From: Flavobacteriales bacterium
GTDB lineage: Bacteria; Bacteroidota; Bacteroidia; Flavobacteriales_G; Salibacteraceae
Direction of reading: 5' to 3'
Length of the DNA: 62,392 bases
NCBI GenBank assembly: GCA_018609045.1
Contig: JABAYK010000021.1
Location: 1 to 62,392, forward strand
The translations under genes were made by a program, and so were the position numbers. The notes under the pieces were generated by a model that saw nothing but the letters and a program-made list of their open reading frames with translations, searched no databases and was not told where the DNA came from. Of the stretch, positions 34,512-44,000 are shown in pieces; positions within the stretch are counted from its first letter, which is position 1; every line of letters begins with the position of its first letter.

Positions 34512-36284
34512 ATGAAAAAAATTTACTCAATTTTTACAATGATTTTGATGTCAAGTTTTGTCTTTGCGCAAACTTATGATATCACAATGCAGGTAAACAT
34601 GAAAGGCCAAACAGTTGACGCAAATGGTGTTCATGCTGCTGGTAACTTTCAAGCTGCCGCTGGCTTTGCTGGTGATTGGGACCCATCTACAACAATGTTA
34701 ACCGACACCGATGGAGATAGTATCTACTCTATTACAGTTCAACTTCCTGCTGGTCAATACCAATTTAAGTTTGTAAATGGTAACGCTTGGGGAAATGATG
34801 AAGGTGTTCCTGCAATTGTTCAAGAAGGCGGAAATCGTTTTATGAATGTTGCAAAAAACGACACTTTAGGCGCTGTTATGTATGGTGGAACCGCCCCAAT
34901 GGGAATGGAATTCGTAAGGTTAAAAGCTGACATGAGAGAGCAAATGAAATTAGGTGTATCTCCTGATACAGTAGACGGAGTTTTAGCCATGGATGCCATG
35001 GGTAGTTTTACTGCAATAAACTGGACAGAAAAATATGCTGCTGAAATGATGGACCCTGACGGTGACTCAATTTTTGACGGGTACACTTATGCAATGGCTG
35101 GTTCATACGAAATGAAATTTAGACATGGTAGAGCATGGGGAAAAAATGAATCAGTTGTTTCTGGTTTACCTTGTGAAGTAAACACCAACAGGGCTGTTAC
35201 CGTTAATGTTGATACTGTTGTTGGCCCTATTTGTTATAACAAATGTGCAGCATGTGTAGCTACCGTTTTAGATACATTTAATGTTACTTTTCAAATTAAC
35301 ATGAGAAATGAGTTTATTTTAAATGGCCCAGGTGCAGCAGTTTCTGTTGCTGGTAACTTCCAAAGCGAAAGTGGCGGAAACGACTGGAGCCCAGGTGAAA
35401 TTACTTTTTCTGATGCAAATGGCGATTCTATTTACGATGTAACATTGCAGTTAATTACTGCTGATGCTGTAGGTGGTGCTTGGACTTTTGCTTACAAATA
35501 CTTAAATGGTACTGCTTGGGGTTCTGAAGAGCCTGTTCCTGCAGCCTGTAATGTTAACGGAAACAGAGAAGCTGTAATTTCAGGTGATACTACTTTACCT
35601 GCATTTTGTTTTGGTTCTTGTGCAGTAGGTTGCGATCCAATTTTAGATCCAATTAACATTACCTTTAGAGTGGATATGACTCAAGAAGTTCCAAGTGGAA
35701 ATGGTATTCACGTTACAGGTAACTTTATGACTGCAGCTGGCTTCCCTTCAAACTGGTCAAAAGACACTTTAGAAATGGTAGATAACTCAGGAACTGGTGT
35801 ATACGAAGCAACAGTAACAATGAGACCAGCTGAATATGAATACAAATTTGTAAACGGAAACTCTGATGCTGATGAAGAATCAGGAGATTTTGTTGCAGGT
35901 GGTTGTGGTGTTTCTAATGGTATTGGCGGTTTTAATAGATTATTAGATATTAAAGGTCTTTTAGCCGATACAGTTTTACCAGTTTATATTTACAATACTT
36001 GTAATATTTCAACAATTGGGGTTAATGAGTTAAACGAAAAAGAAATTTCTTTTGCAGTTTACCCTAACCCAATGAGAAATAATGCTACAATTTGGTTTGG
36101 TGTTCACCAAAACGAATTAAGAGTTCAACTATTTGATATTACAGGAAAAGCTGTTTTAGATCAATCTAATATTGCTGTAAATACTTATGTTATTTCTAAA
36201 GATGGATTACAATCAGGAATCTATATTTTAAAAGTATCTGACAAAGCAGGATTTTCTTCAGTTGAAAAATTAATTATCGAATAA
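34512..36284 (+). CDS. T9SS-secreted protein with four CBM-like repeats
   Basis: 590 residues from the ATG at 34512 (MKKIYSIFTMILMSSFVFAQ, signal peptide). The frame is open from 34434, but that region carries the promoter and operator. Four CBM-like E-set repeats lie at about 22-118, 132-248, 255-374 and 380-497, followed by a T9SS type A domain (about 510-590: YPNPMRNNATIWF ... VEKLIIE). Repeats 2 and 3 end with the cysteine cluster (ICYNKCAAC, FCFGSCAVGC) seen in the nine-repeat protein; repeat 1 has no Cys and repeat 4 ends with a partial version (YIYNTC). Presumed surface glucan-binding protein. A terminator follows 20 bases later. Confidence 0.85.
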   Translation: MKKIYSIFTMILMSSFVFAQTYDITMQVNMKGQTVDANGVHAAGNFQAAAGFAGDWDPSTTMLTDTDGDSIYSITVQLPAGQYQFKFVNGNAWGNDEGVPAIVQEGGNRFMNVAKNDTLGAVMYGGTAPMGMEFVRLKADMREQMKLGVSPDTVDGVLAMDAMGSFTAINWTEKYAAEMMDPDGDSIFDGYTYAMAGSYEMKFRHGRAWGKNESVVSGLPCEVNTNRAVTVNVDTVVGPICYNKCAACVATVLDTFNVTFQINMRNEFILNGPGAAVSVAGNFQSESGGNDWSPGEITFSDANGDSIYDVTLQLITADAVGGAWTFAYKYLNGTAWGSEEPVPAACNVNGNREAVISGDTTLPAFCFGSCAVGCDPILDPINITFRVDMTQEVPSGNGIHVTGNFMTAAGFPSNWSKDTLEMVDNSGTGVYEATVTMRPAEYEYKFVNGNSDADEESGDFVAGGCGVSNGIGGFNRLLDIKGLLADTVLPVYIYNTCNISTIGVNELNEKEISFAVYPNPMRNNATIWFGVHQNELRVQLFDITGKAVLDQSNIAVNTYVISKDGLQSGIYILKVSDKAGFSSVEKLIIE

Positions 36285-36303
36285 TTAATTAAACTTTAAT
36301 TTT

Positions 36304-36337
36304 AAAGCCGATACGCAAAAGTGTATCGGCTTTTTTT
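36304..36337 (+). terminator. Intrinsic terminator abutting the esterase start codon
   Basis: GCCGATAC (36307-36314) and GTATCGGC (36323-36330) form the stem, extended by A-T pairs, followed by seven T (36331-36337). The next gene's ATG begins at 36338, immediately after the T-run. Confidence 0.88.
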
Positions 36338-37432
36338 ATGCAATTATTTTTAGGGTTATTTCTTTTCATTTTTTCATTTAATTGTGCATCAGCACAAATC
36401 ACCCTAAAGGTAAGAGACCTTACCAATTGCAACAAAAAAATTTATTTGGCAGGAAATATTAACGGATGGAATCCCAAAAATGATTCTTATTCTTTATTTC
36501 TTGTAAATGGATATTACTACATTAATTTAACACCAAGGGGACCTTTAGAATTTAAATTTACCCAAGGAAGTTGGAGCTCTGCCGAAGGCGATTCTCTTGG
36601 CAAGCAAATAAGCAATAGAAAAATTGAAGCTTATAATCCCAATGACACCATATTCCTTTCTATTAGCGGATGGGAGTCAGGTAAACAGAAAACATCAACT
36701 AAATCTAAAAATGTAATTTCTGAAACATATTTTGTAAACAACTCATCGTTTACTTATCATCCTGAAACTTGGGTTTACCTTCCTAAATCATATCAAAAAA
36801 GCAAAAAAACATACCCTGTTGTTTATTTAATGGATGGCCAAAATTTATTTGATGATGCTCTAGCTTATTCAGGAGAATGGGGAATTGATGAATTGTTGGA
36901 CACCTCAAACTTAGAAGTGATTATTGTTGGAATCGCAAACGGTGCAGCAAACAGAATGTTAGAATATTCACCTTGGAAAAATGAAAAATATGATAGTGGG
37001 AAAGGAATAGAATATGCAGACTTTTTGGTTAAAAATGTAATGCCATTTTTTGAAAACAAATACAGGATTTCAAAAAGTAGAGATAGTACTTTTATTGGAG
37101 GAAGTTCATTAGGAGCATTAATTAGTCACTATACCTTTATAAAATACAATAACAGCTTTGGAGGCATATTAAATTTCTCTCCGGCCTTTTGGTTTAACCC
37201 TGAAATTTTTCAATTTACTGAAGATCAAAACCTACTAAAAAATAGCAAGTTTTATTTTGCTTCTGGAGAACAGGAAAGTGATTTAATTTTAAATGCACAA
37301 CAAGAGATGTTAAACCTACTTAAAAATAAACCTGAAGCCAAGGTAAACGCCGAAATAAGATTAGGAGAAAAACACAACGAGCAGTTTTGGCATAAGGAAT
37401 TTCTCAAAGCCTTAAAGTGGATATTAAAATAG
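36338..37432 (+). CDS. Secreted alpha/beta-hydrolase esterase with N-terminal CBM-like module
   Basis: 364 residues. Signal peptide MQLFLGLFLFIFSFNCASAQ supports the ATG at 36338. A CBM48/E-set module at about 22-112 (KKIYLAGNINGWNPKNDSYS) is followed by an Esterase-D/Fes-type alpha/beta hydrolase: YPVVYLMDGQNLFDD, nucleophile Ser257 in GGSSLG, and a candidate catalytic His at 346 or 352. There is no T9SS domain, so it is probably periplasmic or released. Substrate unknown; removing acyl groups from modified glucan is one idea. It abuts the terminator of the CBM gene, with no visible Shine-Dalgarno sequence, so expression probably depends on readthrough. Confidence 0.83.
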   Translation: MQLFLGLFLFIFSFNCASAQITLKVRDLTNCNKKIYLAGNINGWNPKNDSYSLFLVNGYYYINLTPRGPLEFKFTQGSWSSAEGDSLGKQISNRKIEAYNPNDTIFLSISGWESGKQKTSTKSKNVISETYFVNNSSFTYHPETWVYLPKSYQKSKKTYPVVYLMDGQNLFDDALAYSGEWGIDELLDTSNLEVIIVGIANGAANRMLEYSPWKNEKYDSGKGIEYADFLVKNVMPFFENKYRISKSRDSTFIGGSSLGALISHYTFIKYNNSFGGILNFSPAFWFNPEIFQFTEDQNLLKNSKFYFASGEQESDLILNAQQEMLNLLKNKPEAKVNAEIRLGEKHNEQFWHKEFLKALKWILK

Positions 37433-37543
37433 GTCTATTAGCTCGCCTAATCCAAAACCTACCATAACTATTGTAACAGCTAAACCAAGCCATAATAAAA
37501 TGTGCCAAGTAAAAAGGTATATTTTGAATAGATTAATTTTCAT
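37424..37543 (-). CDS. Possible 39-residue single-helix membrane protein
   Basis: A short open frame starting MKINLFKIYLFTWHILLWLG and ending ELIDLF, with one hydrophobic helix (about residues 9-33), a basic N-terminus and an acidic C-terminus. Its 3' end overlaps the end of the convergent esterase gene by 9 bases. It lies in an otherwise empty 187-base gap. A TAATTTTA element upstream could serve as -7 box. No family recognised; coding status rests on the sensible membrane topology alone. Confidence 0.42.
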   Translation of the reverse strand: MKINLFKIYLFTWHILLWLGLAVTIVMVGFGLGELIDLF

Positions 37544-37619
37544 AAAATAATTTTTACGAAAATCCCACTTAAAAACCAGAATAAAATTATGTAAAAATTA
37601 AGCCTTGATTAAATCTATA

Positions 37620-40600
37620 TCACCTAATTATGGTAACTGATTTATTAAGTGTTTTACCATTAGAAAGTTCTACTATGTAGTAGTATATTCCATCTGGCAG
37701 GCCGTAAGCATCCCAATTATTTTGGTATGGGTCTGCTTCATAGAGTTTTAATCCCCATCTATTAAAAATTGTAATAGCCGCAGTAGGCAAACTGGTTTCA
37801 TCAAAATTTGAAACTGCTATTCCTTGAATAATCAAAAAGTCATTCTTCCCATCTCCATTAGGAGTAAAAATATTTTGGGTTTCAATGTTACAAGATTCAA
37901 GAAAAATAGTTTGGTCATCGTCTTGCTCAACTTTGCATTTATCTACAACAATAACTGATAAAATACCATCTACATCCGGTAAAAATTTTACGGTATCTGA
38001 AAAAATATCTAGAGGAATCCCATCCCATAACCATGCATATTTATATGGAGGAACCCCACCCGAAACCTTTACAATTTCTATAAATTCATCATCTCTGCAA
38101 ATAAGCGTGTCTCTTGAAAGACTAACATCTAAACTCAATGAACTATTAATGGTAATAAATAATTCTTCTGAGGCCTCTCTCAAGCAATAATCTTGTGCAT
38201 TTAAGAAAACAGATGTTCTTCCTTGAACATCTTTAACATTAAACCAAATACTATCGCCAGTTTGGTTTTTAGGGGCACTCCATTGGTAAGTATAAGGATA
38301 AATACCTCCTGTAATATTTGCTGTTACCCAAGCTGAATCACCATTACAATCTACACCAGTATCTGCCATGTTAATTGTTAAAGGTTGTGGAATTTGCACT
38401 ATAACTTCAACCGTGTCTAAAATTAAAACTCCTGGACATAAATCGGTTATTTGATATATATACTTTGTAGTTGTATCAGGAGTTACTTTAATTGATGGCT
38501 TACTTTCACCTGTTATCCAAATTAGGCTGTAGGGAGGGTTTCCACCAGAAATTAACGGATTTAAAAAAGCTGTATCATTTGGACAATTTAAAGTGGTATC
38601 ATTAATTAAAGAAATAATAGGAATAGACTGTGTAAAATCAAAATTCGCTGTATCAATTTTTATATTTCCACAACCATCTGTTACCGTAATAATAAAGCTT
38701 GTATCTGAAATAATACTTGCCTTGAAACTTGGCGAAACTTCACCATTGCTCCACAAAAATTTTAAAGGGCTAATTCCACTAATTACCTTTACAGAAACAG
38801 TTTGTTTTGCAGTATCGCAAACAGTTGTTGCACTAGAGGGCTCAATAACAAGGGGAGGAATAACTACATTAATTTTTATCGAATCTATTTTTGTTGGGTT
38901 AGGGTTGCAAAAATCTGTTACGGTAACAGTATAAACTGTTGTAGAAATAGGGTTTACTGCAATTGTTGCTGTTGTATCTCCTGTATTCCATAAAAAACTC
39001 TGTATTATAGAGCCTGTATTAATATTAGGTCCTATTTGAATAGGATTTGCATTACAGGTTAATGTATCATCTTTTGTAGAAATAGTTAATGGTGGGTTAA
39101 ACTCGAAAACTGTTGAGCTATCCACTTTAGGATTGGCTTGGTCACAAAAATCTGTTACAGTTACAAAATACTTTGTGTTGGAGCCGTTTGAAGTGACGTT
39201 TGCAAATTGGGTTGTATCTCCGGTACTCCAATTGAAGCTTTGTTTCGCTGAACCCGATAATACTTTAACATTTATTTGTTCGCCATTTTCAAGGCAATCT
39301 ATAGTATCATTATTAACAGTAAATGCCAAAGGAGGTTTTATGCTAAACACCTCAATAGTGTCTGTTAAACTTATTGCCGGCGAGCATAAATCTGTAACAG
39401 TTACGGTATAAAATGTATCTACATTGGTAGAAATAAAAATGTTTTGTTTTTGCTTTCCATTGTCCCATAAATAAACCTGTTGAGAAGAACCAGAAAGCAC
39501 ATTTACGCCAATTTGTATTGCAGTATCGGTGCAAATTATCGAGTCGTTTTTGGAGTCAATAATTAAAGTCGGCGATAAATTATTCACCTTAACACTCCCA
39601 AAAACTGAGTCATTTTTACAGGCATCGGTTACAGTTACATAAAAAATTGAATCTGCCTGAGTTTTGTAAATTAAAGTATCTAAACTATCTCCTGTACTCC
39701 AATAATAATTGAAGGGTTCAATACCTTGAACAACTGATTTTGTAATAAATAAAGAATCTGTGAAGCAGTCAAAAATAAGCGAGTCTTTTCCTAATTCCAG
39801 TTTTAAAGGATCTGAAATAATAAGTGTTGTAAAGGTTGAATCTTGAACTACACATCCAATTGTATCTGGCTGTATTCCAATTATCATAGATTCATTTCCC
39901 TCTAGAATACCATCGCTAAAAATATTTATGTTTAAAGTGCTTGTGGGGTTTCCAGGTTGAAAAATTATAGAATCAGGAATAAATGAATAGTCAATTCCAT
40001 TTTGTGCAGTTCCACCAATTTTAAAATTTACTCTTCGTTTAGATGAAATATTGTTAAACCTACTAAAGGTTAAAGAAACATCGCCACAATCTTCATATAA
40101 ATTACCATCAGAATTTAAAGAGTAAAACTCTGGCTTTGCATCAACCCTAACATTAGGTGATCCAAAACTTTTTGCTTCTAAAAAAACACATGAATTTAAA
40201 GTTTGGTCTTGTCCATCGGCAATAGCTAACCTTATATGAAAAGTATCACAAGCAGAGAGGGCCAATTTTGCAGTTAAGGGAACCGTAAAACCTCTTAGGT
40301 TTACATCATCTAAATTTCCTGGAATAAAATATTGACTATTCAAAGGGTTTATTGAAGACCCTCCGTTATGCACCGAGCTAACTGTTATTGGAACTTGAGG
40401 ATTCGTATTGGGAATAAAAGCAACGTTTTGAGAGCCTCCAGGGTATTTTGGCGGACTTGAAAAGCTGCCTGTAATTCCAGGTCCTGAAATAAAAAACCCA
40501 AAAACATCATTAAACTGTTGGTTAATAAAACCATCATTAGTAGGATTACCTAAACTATCGTACAAAGGGTATTCTTGGCTACCAAATACAAACCTAAATT

Positions 40601-41078
40601 CCACAGTATCGCTTTCTGGCACAAATTCGAAACTTATTGCTGCAAGATTATTTACTTGCCCTACAGTAAATGGGTTAGTTAATCCAATTAAACCTGGAAC
40701 CGAATTAGCAATATTTAGCAAATCAATATCTTGAACATTGGGAAACGGCGAATTAATAGCTCCAGTAAAATTTGGATCAATTTCGTTAATGTCTCCTGTA
40801 GAAAGTACAATTCCAGAATCTAATCCTATTACATTGAGATTGGGATCTGCAAAAATTCCAAATTGAACAGTGGAATCTCCTTGAAAACTAATTGATGTTA
40901 CTGTAACACCTTTACCTAATAAAACATTGTTTATTAAGTTGTTTGGAGAGTTATTAGGAGGGTTTTTATCAACAACAAACTGACAGTTTGCCCTTCCTAA
41001 TCCTAAAAAAATAAGAATTAAAAAAAGAAAAGTTTGATGTAATAATTTCAACAACTTAGTTTTAATTAGGGTAATCAA
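37620..41078 (-). CDS. Giant T9SS adhesin: choice-of-anchor L, Calx-beta-like, eight Ig-like repeats, type B sorting domain
   Basis: 1152 residues. After the signal peptide comes a choice-of-anchor L domain (about 45-310; GIVLSTGDINEIDP, EFRFVFGSQEY, NDVFGFFISGPGITG). Next is a Calx-beta-like segment (GGTAQNGIDYSFIPDSIIFQ), then eight Ig/PKD-like repeats of about 85 residues, each with a YLWSTGD-like strand and a closing VTVTDxC motif. The gliding-motility-associated C-terminal domain (T9SS type B) starts at NIFTPNGDGKNDFLI and contains FNRWGLKLYE. Predicted large extracellular adhesin, ligand unknown. It begins 10 bases after the paralogue at 41089, so the two form an operon. Confidence 0.87.
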   Translation of the reverse strand: MITLIKTKLLKLLHQTFLFLILIFLGLGRANCQFVVDKNPPNNSPNNLINNVLLGKGVTVTSISFQGDSTVQFGIFADPNLNVIGLDSGIVLSTGDINEIDPNFTGAINSPFPNVQDIDLLNIANSVPGLIGLTNPFTVGQVNNLAAISFEFVPESDTVEFRFVFGSQEYPLYDSLGNPTNDGFINQQFNDVFGFFISGPGITGSFSSPPKYPGGSQNVAFIPNTNPQVPITVSSVHNGGSSINPLNSQYFIPGNLDDVNLRGFTVPLTAKLALSACDTFHIRLAIADGQDQTLNSCVFLEAKSFGSPNVRVDAKPEFYSLNSDGNLYEDCGDVSLTFSRFNNISSKRRVNFKIGGTAQNGIDYSFIPDSIIFQPGNPTSTLNINIFSDGILEGNESMIIGIQPDTIGCVVQDSTFTTLIISDPLKLELGKDSLIFDCFTDSLFITKSVVQGIEPFNYYWSTGDSLDTLIYKTQADSIFYVTVTDACKNDSVFGSVKVNNLSPTLIIDSKNDSIICTDTAIQIGVNVLSGSSQQVYLWDNGKQKQNIFISTNVDTFYTVTVTDLCSPAISLTDTIEVFSIKPPLAFTVNNDTIDCLENGEQINVKVLSGSAKQSFNWSTGDTTQFANVTSNGSNTKYFVTVTDFCDQANPKVDSSTVFEFNPPLTISTKDDTLTCNANPIQIGPNINTGSIIQSFLWNTGDTTATIAVNPISTTVYTVTVTDFCNPNPTKIDSIKINVVIPPLVIEPSSATTVCDTAKQTVSVKVISGISPLKFLWSNGEVSPSFKASIISDTSFIITVTDGCGNIKIDTANFDFTQSIPIISLINDTTLNCPNDTAFLNPLISGGNPPYSLIWITGESKPSIKVTPDTTTKYIYQITDLCPGVLILDTVEVIVQIPQPLTINMADTGVDCNGDSAWVTANITGGIYPYTYQWSAPKNQTGDSIWFNVKDVQGRTSVFLNAQDYCLREASEELFITINSSLSLDVSLSRDTLICRDDEFIEIVKVSGGVPPYKYAWLWDGIPLDIFSDTVKFLPDVDGILSVIVVDKCKVEQDDDQTIFLESCNIETQNIFTPNGDGKNDFLIIQGIAVSNFDETSLPTAAITIFNRWGLKLYEADPYQNNWDAYGLPDGIYYYIVELSNGKTLNKSVTIIR

Positions 41079-41088
41079 AATTAAGTGA

Positions 41089-44000
41089 TTAGTTTTTCAA
41101 TAAAATGATAGAACCCATCTTTTCTACCACTTGCTTGTTGAAACCTTCAACTTCTAAACGGTACACATATACTCCTTGTACAACGTCACCATTTTTATTT
41201 TTCCCATCCCATGTAAAACCCAAATTATTAGTATAAAAATGTTGGTTTCCCCACCTATCAAAAACATAAAACCTTATATTTTTTGCTCCTTCGGTTAAAA
41301 TGCTAAACACATCATTGAGGCCATCTTCATTTGGAGTAAAACTATTTGGCGCATAAATCTCTAAAGGATTATCAATTTCTAAAAAAGCGCTATCGGTGCA
41401 TCCAAAGGCATTTTCAATCCACAACTTAATTGGTTGATTTAACCGAGTGTCTATAGTAAAAGTTGGCTCTTTTTGCATTGAAGTATCTTCATCACTAAAA
41501 GTCCAAATAAAGTTTTTAGCATCATTTGTAGATAGGTTTATTAACCTTATTACTCTATCATCAATATATTGGTAGTTAAAATCTGCATTAGGATTTGAAA
41601 TCCGAACCCTGATATTTTCGTATCGGGTATTTTCACAATCATCGGTAACAGAAACACTATAGGCGGCAGTAAATTGGGGGGAAACCAAAATGGTTGAATC
41701 ATAACTACCCGAACTCCAATAGTAAGTAAAATTGCCTGCTCCTCCAATGGGCGCCACCCTCAATAAAGCTTCTTCGCCCAAACAAATTGTTGTATCAGGA
41801 CTTAACTTCAACTTTAACGGGTCATGTTTAGCAATGCGGACGGTTACTAGCCTTTGCGCTGAATCTAAATTACATGGGTCATAAGCCTTAACTAAAAACA
41901 AGGCTGTAGAATCAATACTAACTTCTTTGTACCTAAATGTATCTGTAAAGTTGTTCCAACTAACTATGCCATTTCCGCTTCCTCCAGAAGTTGTAGCCGG
42001 GCCAATGGTTATTGTATCGCCAGGACAATTCAATTCAGGGTTTACAATTCCATTAATTCTAAATGGCGGATAGTTTTTTTGGGTTACTTCAATAATACCA
42101 ACAGAGGTGTCTAAACCGCATGTATCTGTTACTCTTACAATATAAGTAGATGTTGTTTTGGGAGCTATTTTTATTGAGCTATTTGTGTGGCCTGTATTCC
42201 ATAAATATTTAAACCCAGGATAACCATTTATTACACTCACAAACAAGTTTACCGAATCGCCAATGCAATTAAATGTTGGCGAATTGGTAGTTAATACCAT
42301 TGGACTATTTTCATAGAATACCGTATTGCTAATTGAATCTTTTTCCAAACCACAAGCATCAGTTACAACAACTTTAAAATTTTGAATTTGGTTTGGACTT
42401 ACCCAAATTGATGAATCTGTTTTACCGTTTTGCCACTTGTATGTAAAGCCTGAAATAAAGCCTGAAACCTCTGGACCGATAACAATACTATCTATAGTGC
42501 AGTTTAAGGTATCATTTTTCATACTTAGGGTAAATGGTGGGTTCTCTACTTTTATAAAAAACGTATCTACATTAGTTTGTTGGCTGCAAGCCAAATTTAC
42601 ATTAACATACAAGCTTGTATCTTTTGTAGTGGCTACCCAAATTGATGAGTCTGTTTTTCCATTATTCCACAAATAAGTTATTTGAGGGTATCCATTTATT
42701 ATTTGGGTTCCAATTCGCAAAGAATCTACATCACAATAAATGGTATCTGATAAGTCTTTGGTTAAAAATGGTGGTGTAAACTCGATAAGATTAATAGTAT
42801 CAAATAAAGAGTCTACAGCGCAAGCATCTTTTATTTTCACGATATAACTCGCAGCTGAATCAACCAAAATACTTGAGGTAGAATCACCTGTGTTCCATAA
42901 GTATGTAAATGGTGAAAGCCCAACTGTAACGTTGCTAAATGTTACAGGTCCTTGGGTGCAATTTATTGTTGTATCGTTAGAGGTAGAGTTTAAAATTGGA
43001 TAAGGGTCGCTTATTTTAAGAATTAAAGTATCGGTACTCCCAGAGGTACAAGATCCATTGTAAGTAACTGAGAAAATAATATCCTCTAAACCTTCAGTTA
43101 TTCCATCTGCTAAAACATTAAAACTTACGGAAACGCTATCTGAACCTGGTTGAAACAATAAATAATTTGGTACTGTAGTATAATCAATTCCATTTTGTGC
43201 TGCACCCCCAAGGTTTAAATAGGCTGTATCTGCTTGCTGAATCCCACCAGTTCTTTTTATGGTTAAATTAACAGTACCACAACCCTCAAAAGCAATTGAG
43301 TCTCCTCCAACAGCATTATAGCTTGGCTTTGCAATTAAACTTACCCCTTTGGCAGAAAAGCTATTTGCCTCTAGAAAAACTGCAGATTGTAATGAATGAT
43401 CTGTACCATCTCCAACTGCAAGTCTTATATGAAAAGTATCGCATGCTGTAACCGCAGACTTAGCGGTTAATACGGTTGTATAACCATTTAAACCAACATT
43501 CAAACTAGGCATATTTGATATATAATAAGCTCCATTTAATCCTGGCTGAACCGTACTAATTGTAATGGGTAATGGAGGAAAACTGTTAGGCACAACAGCT
43601 AAATTTATAGATCCCCCAGGAAAACCTGGAGGACTCGTATAGGGGCCAGTTATGCCTGGGCCTGATAGAAAAAATGCGAAAACATCATTGTATTGGGTAT
43701 TGATAAAAGTAGTGTATTCGTCACTTCCAAAAACATATCTAAACTCAATTGTGTCAGACAAAGGAACAAAATCAAACTCCATTACCGCAGCGTCATTAAC
43801 TGAACTTACCGTAAAGCTTTGGCCAATTAAACCAGGAACACTATTAGCCACAGAAAGCAAATCGTTATTGGTTGCCGTTCCCATAGAGTTAGGTCCGAAG
43901 CTACCTGAGTTACCACCAACATTTGGAATTAAACCTCCCAAACCTGGCGGAATTGTTAATTGATTGATGTCTTCACAATTTAAAACTAATCCACTATCAA

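Noticed and set aside
36320..36331. An AGTGT half-site near 36320 looking like another operator
   Set aside because: It is part of the loop and right arm of the intrinsic terminator; no ACACT follows at the required 7-base spacing.
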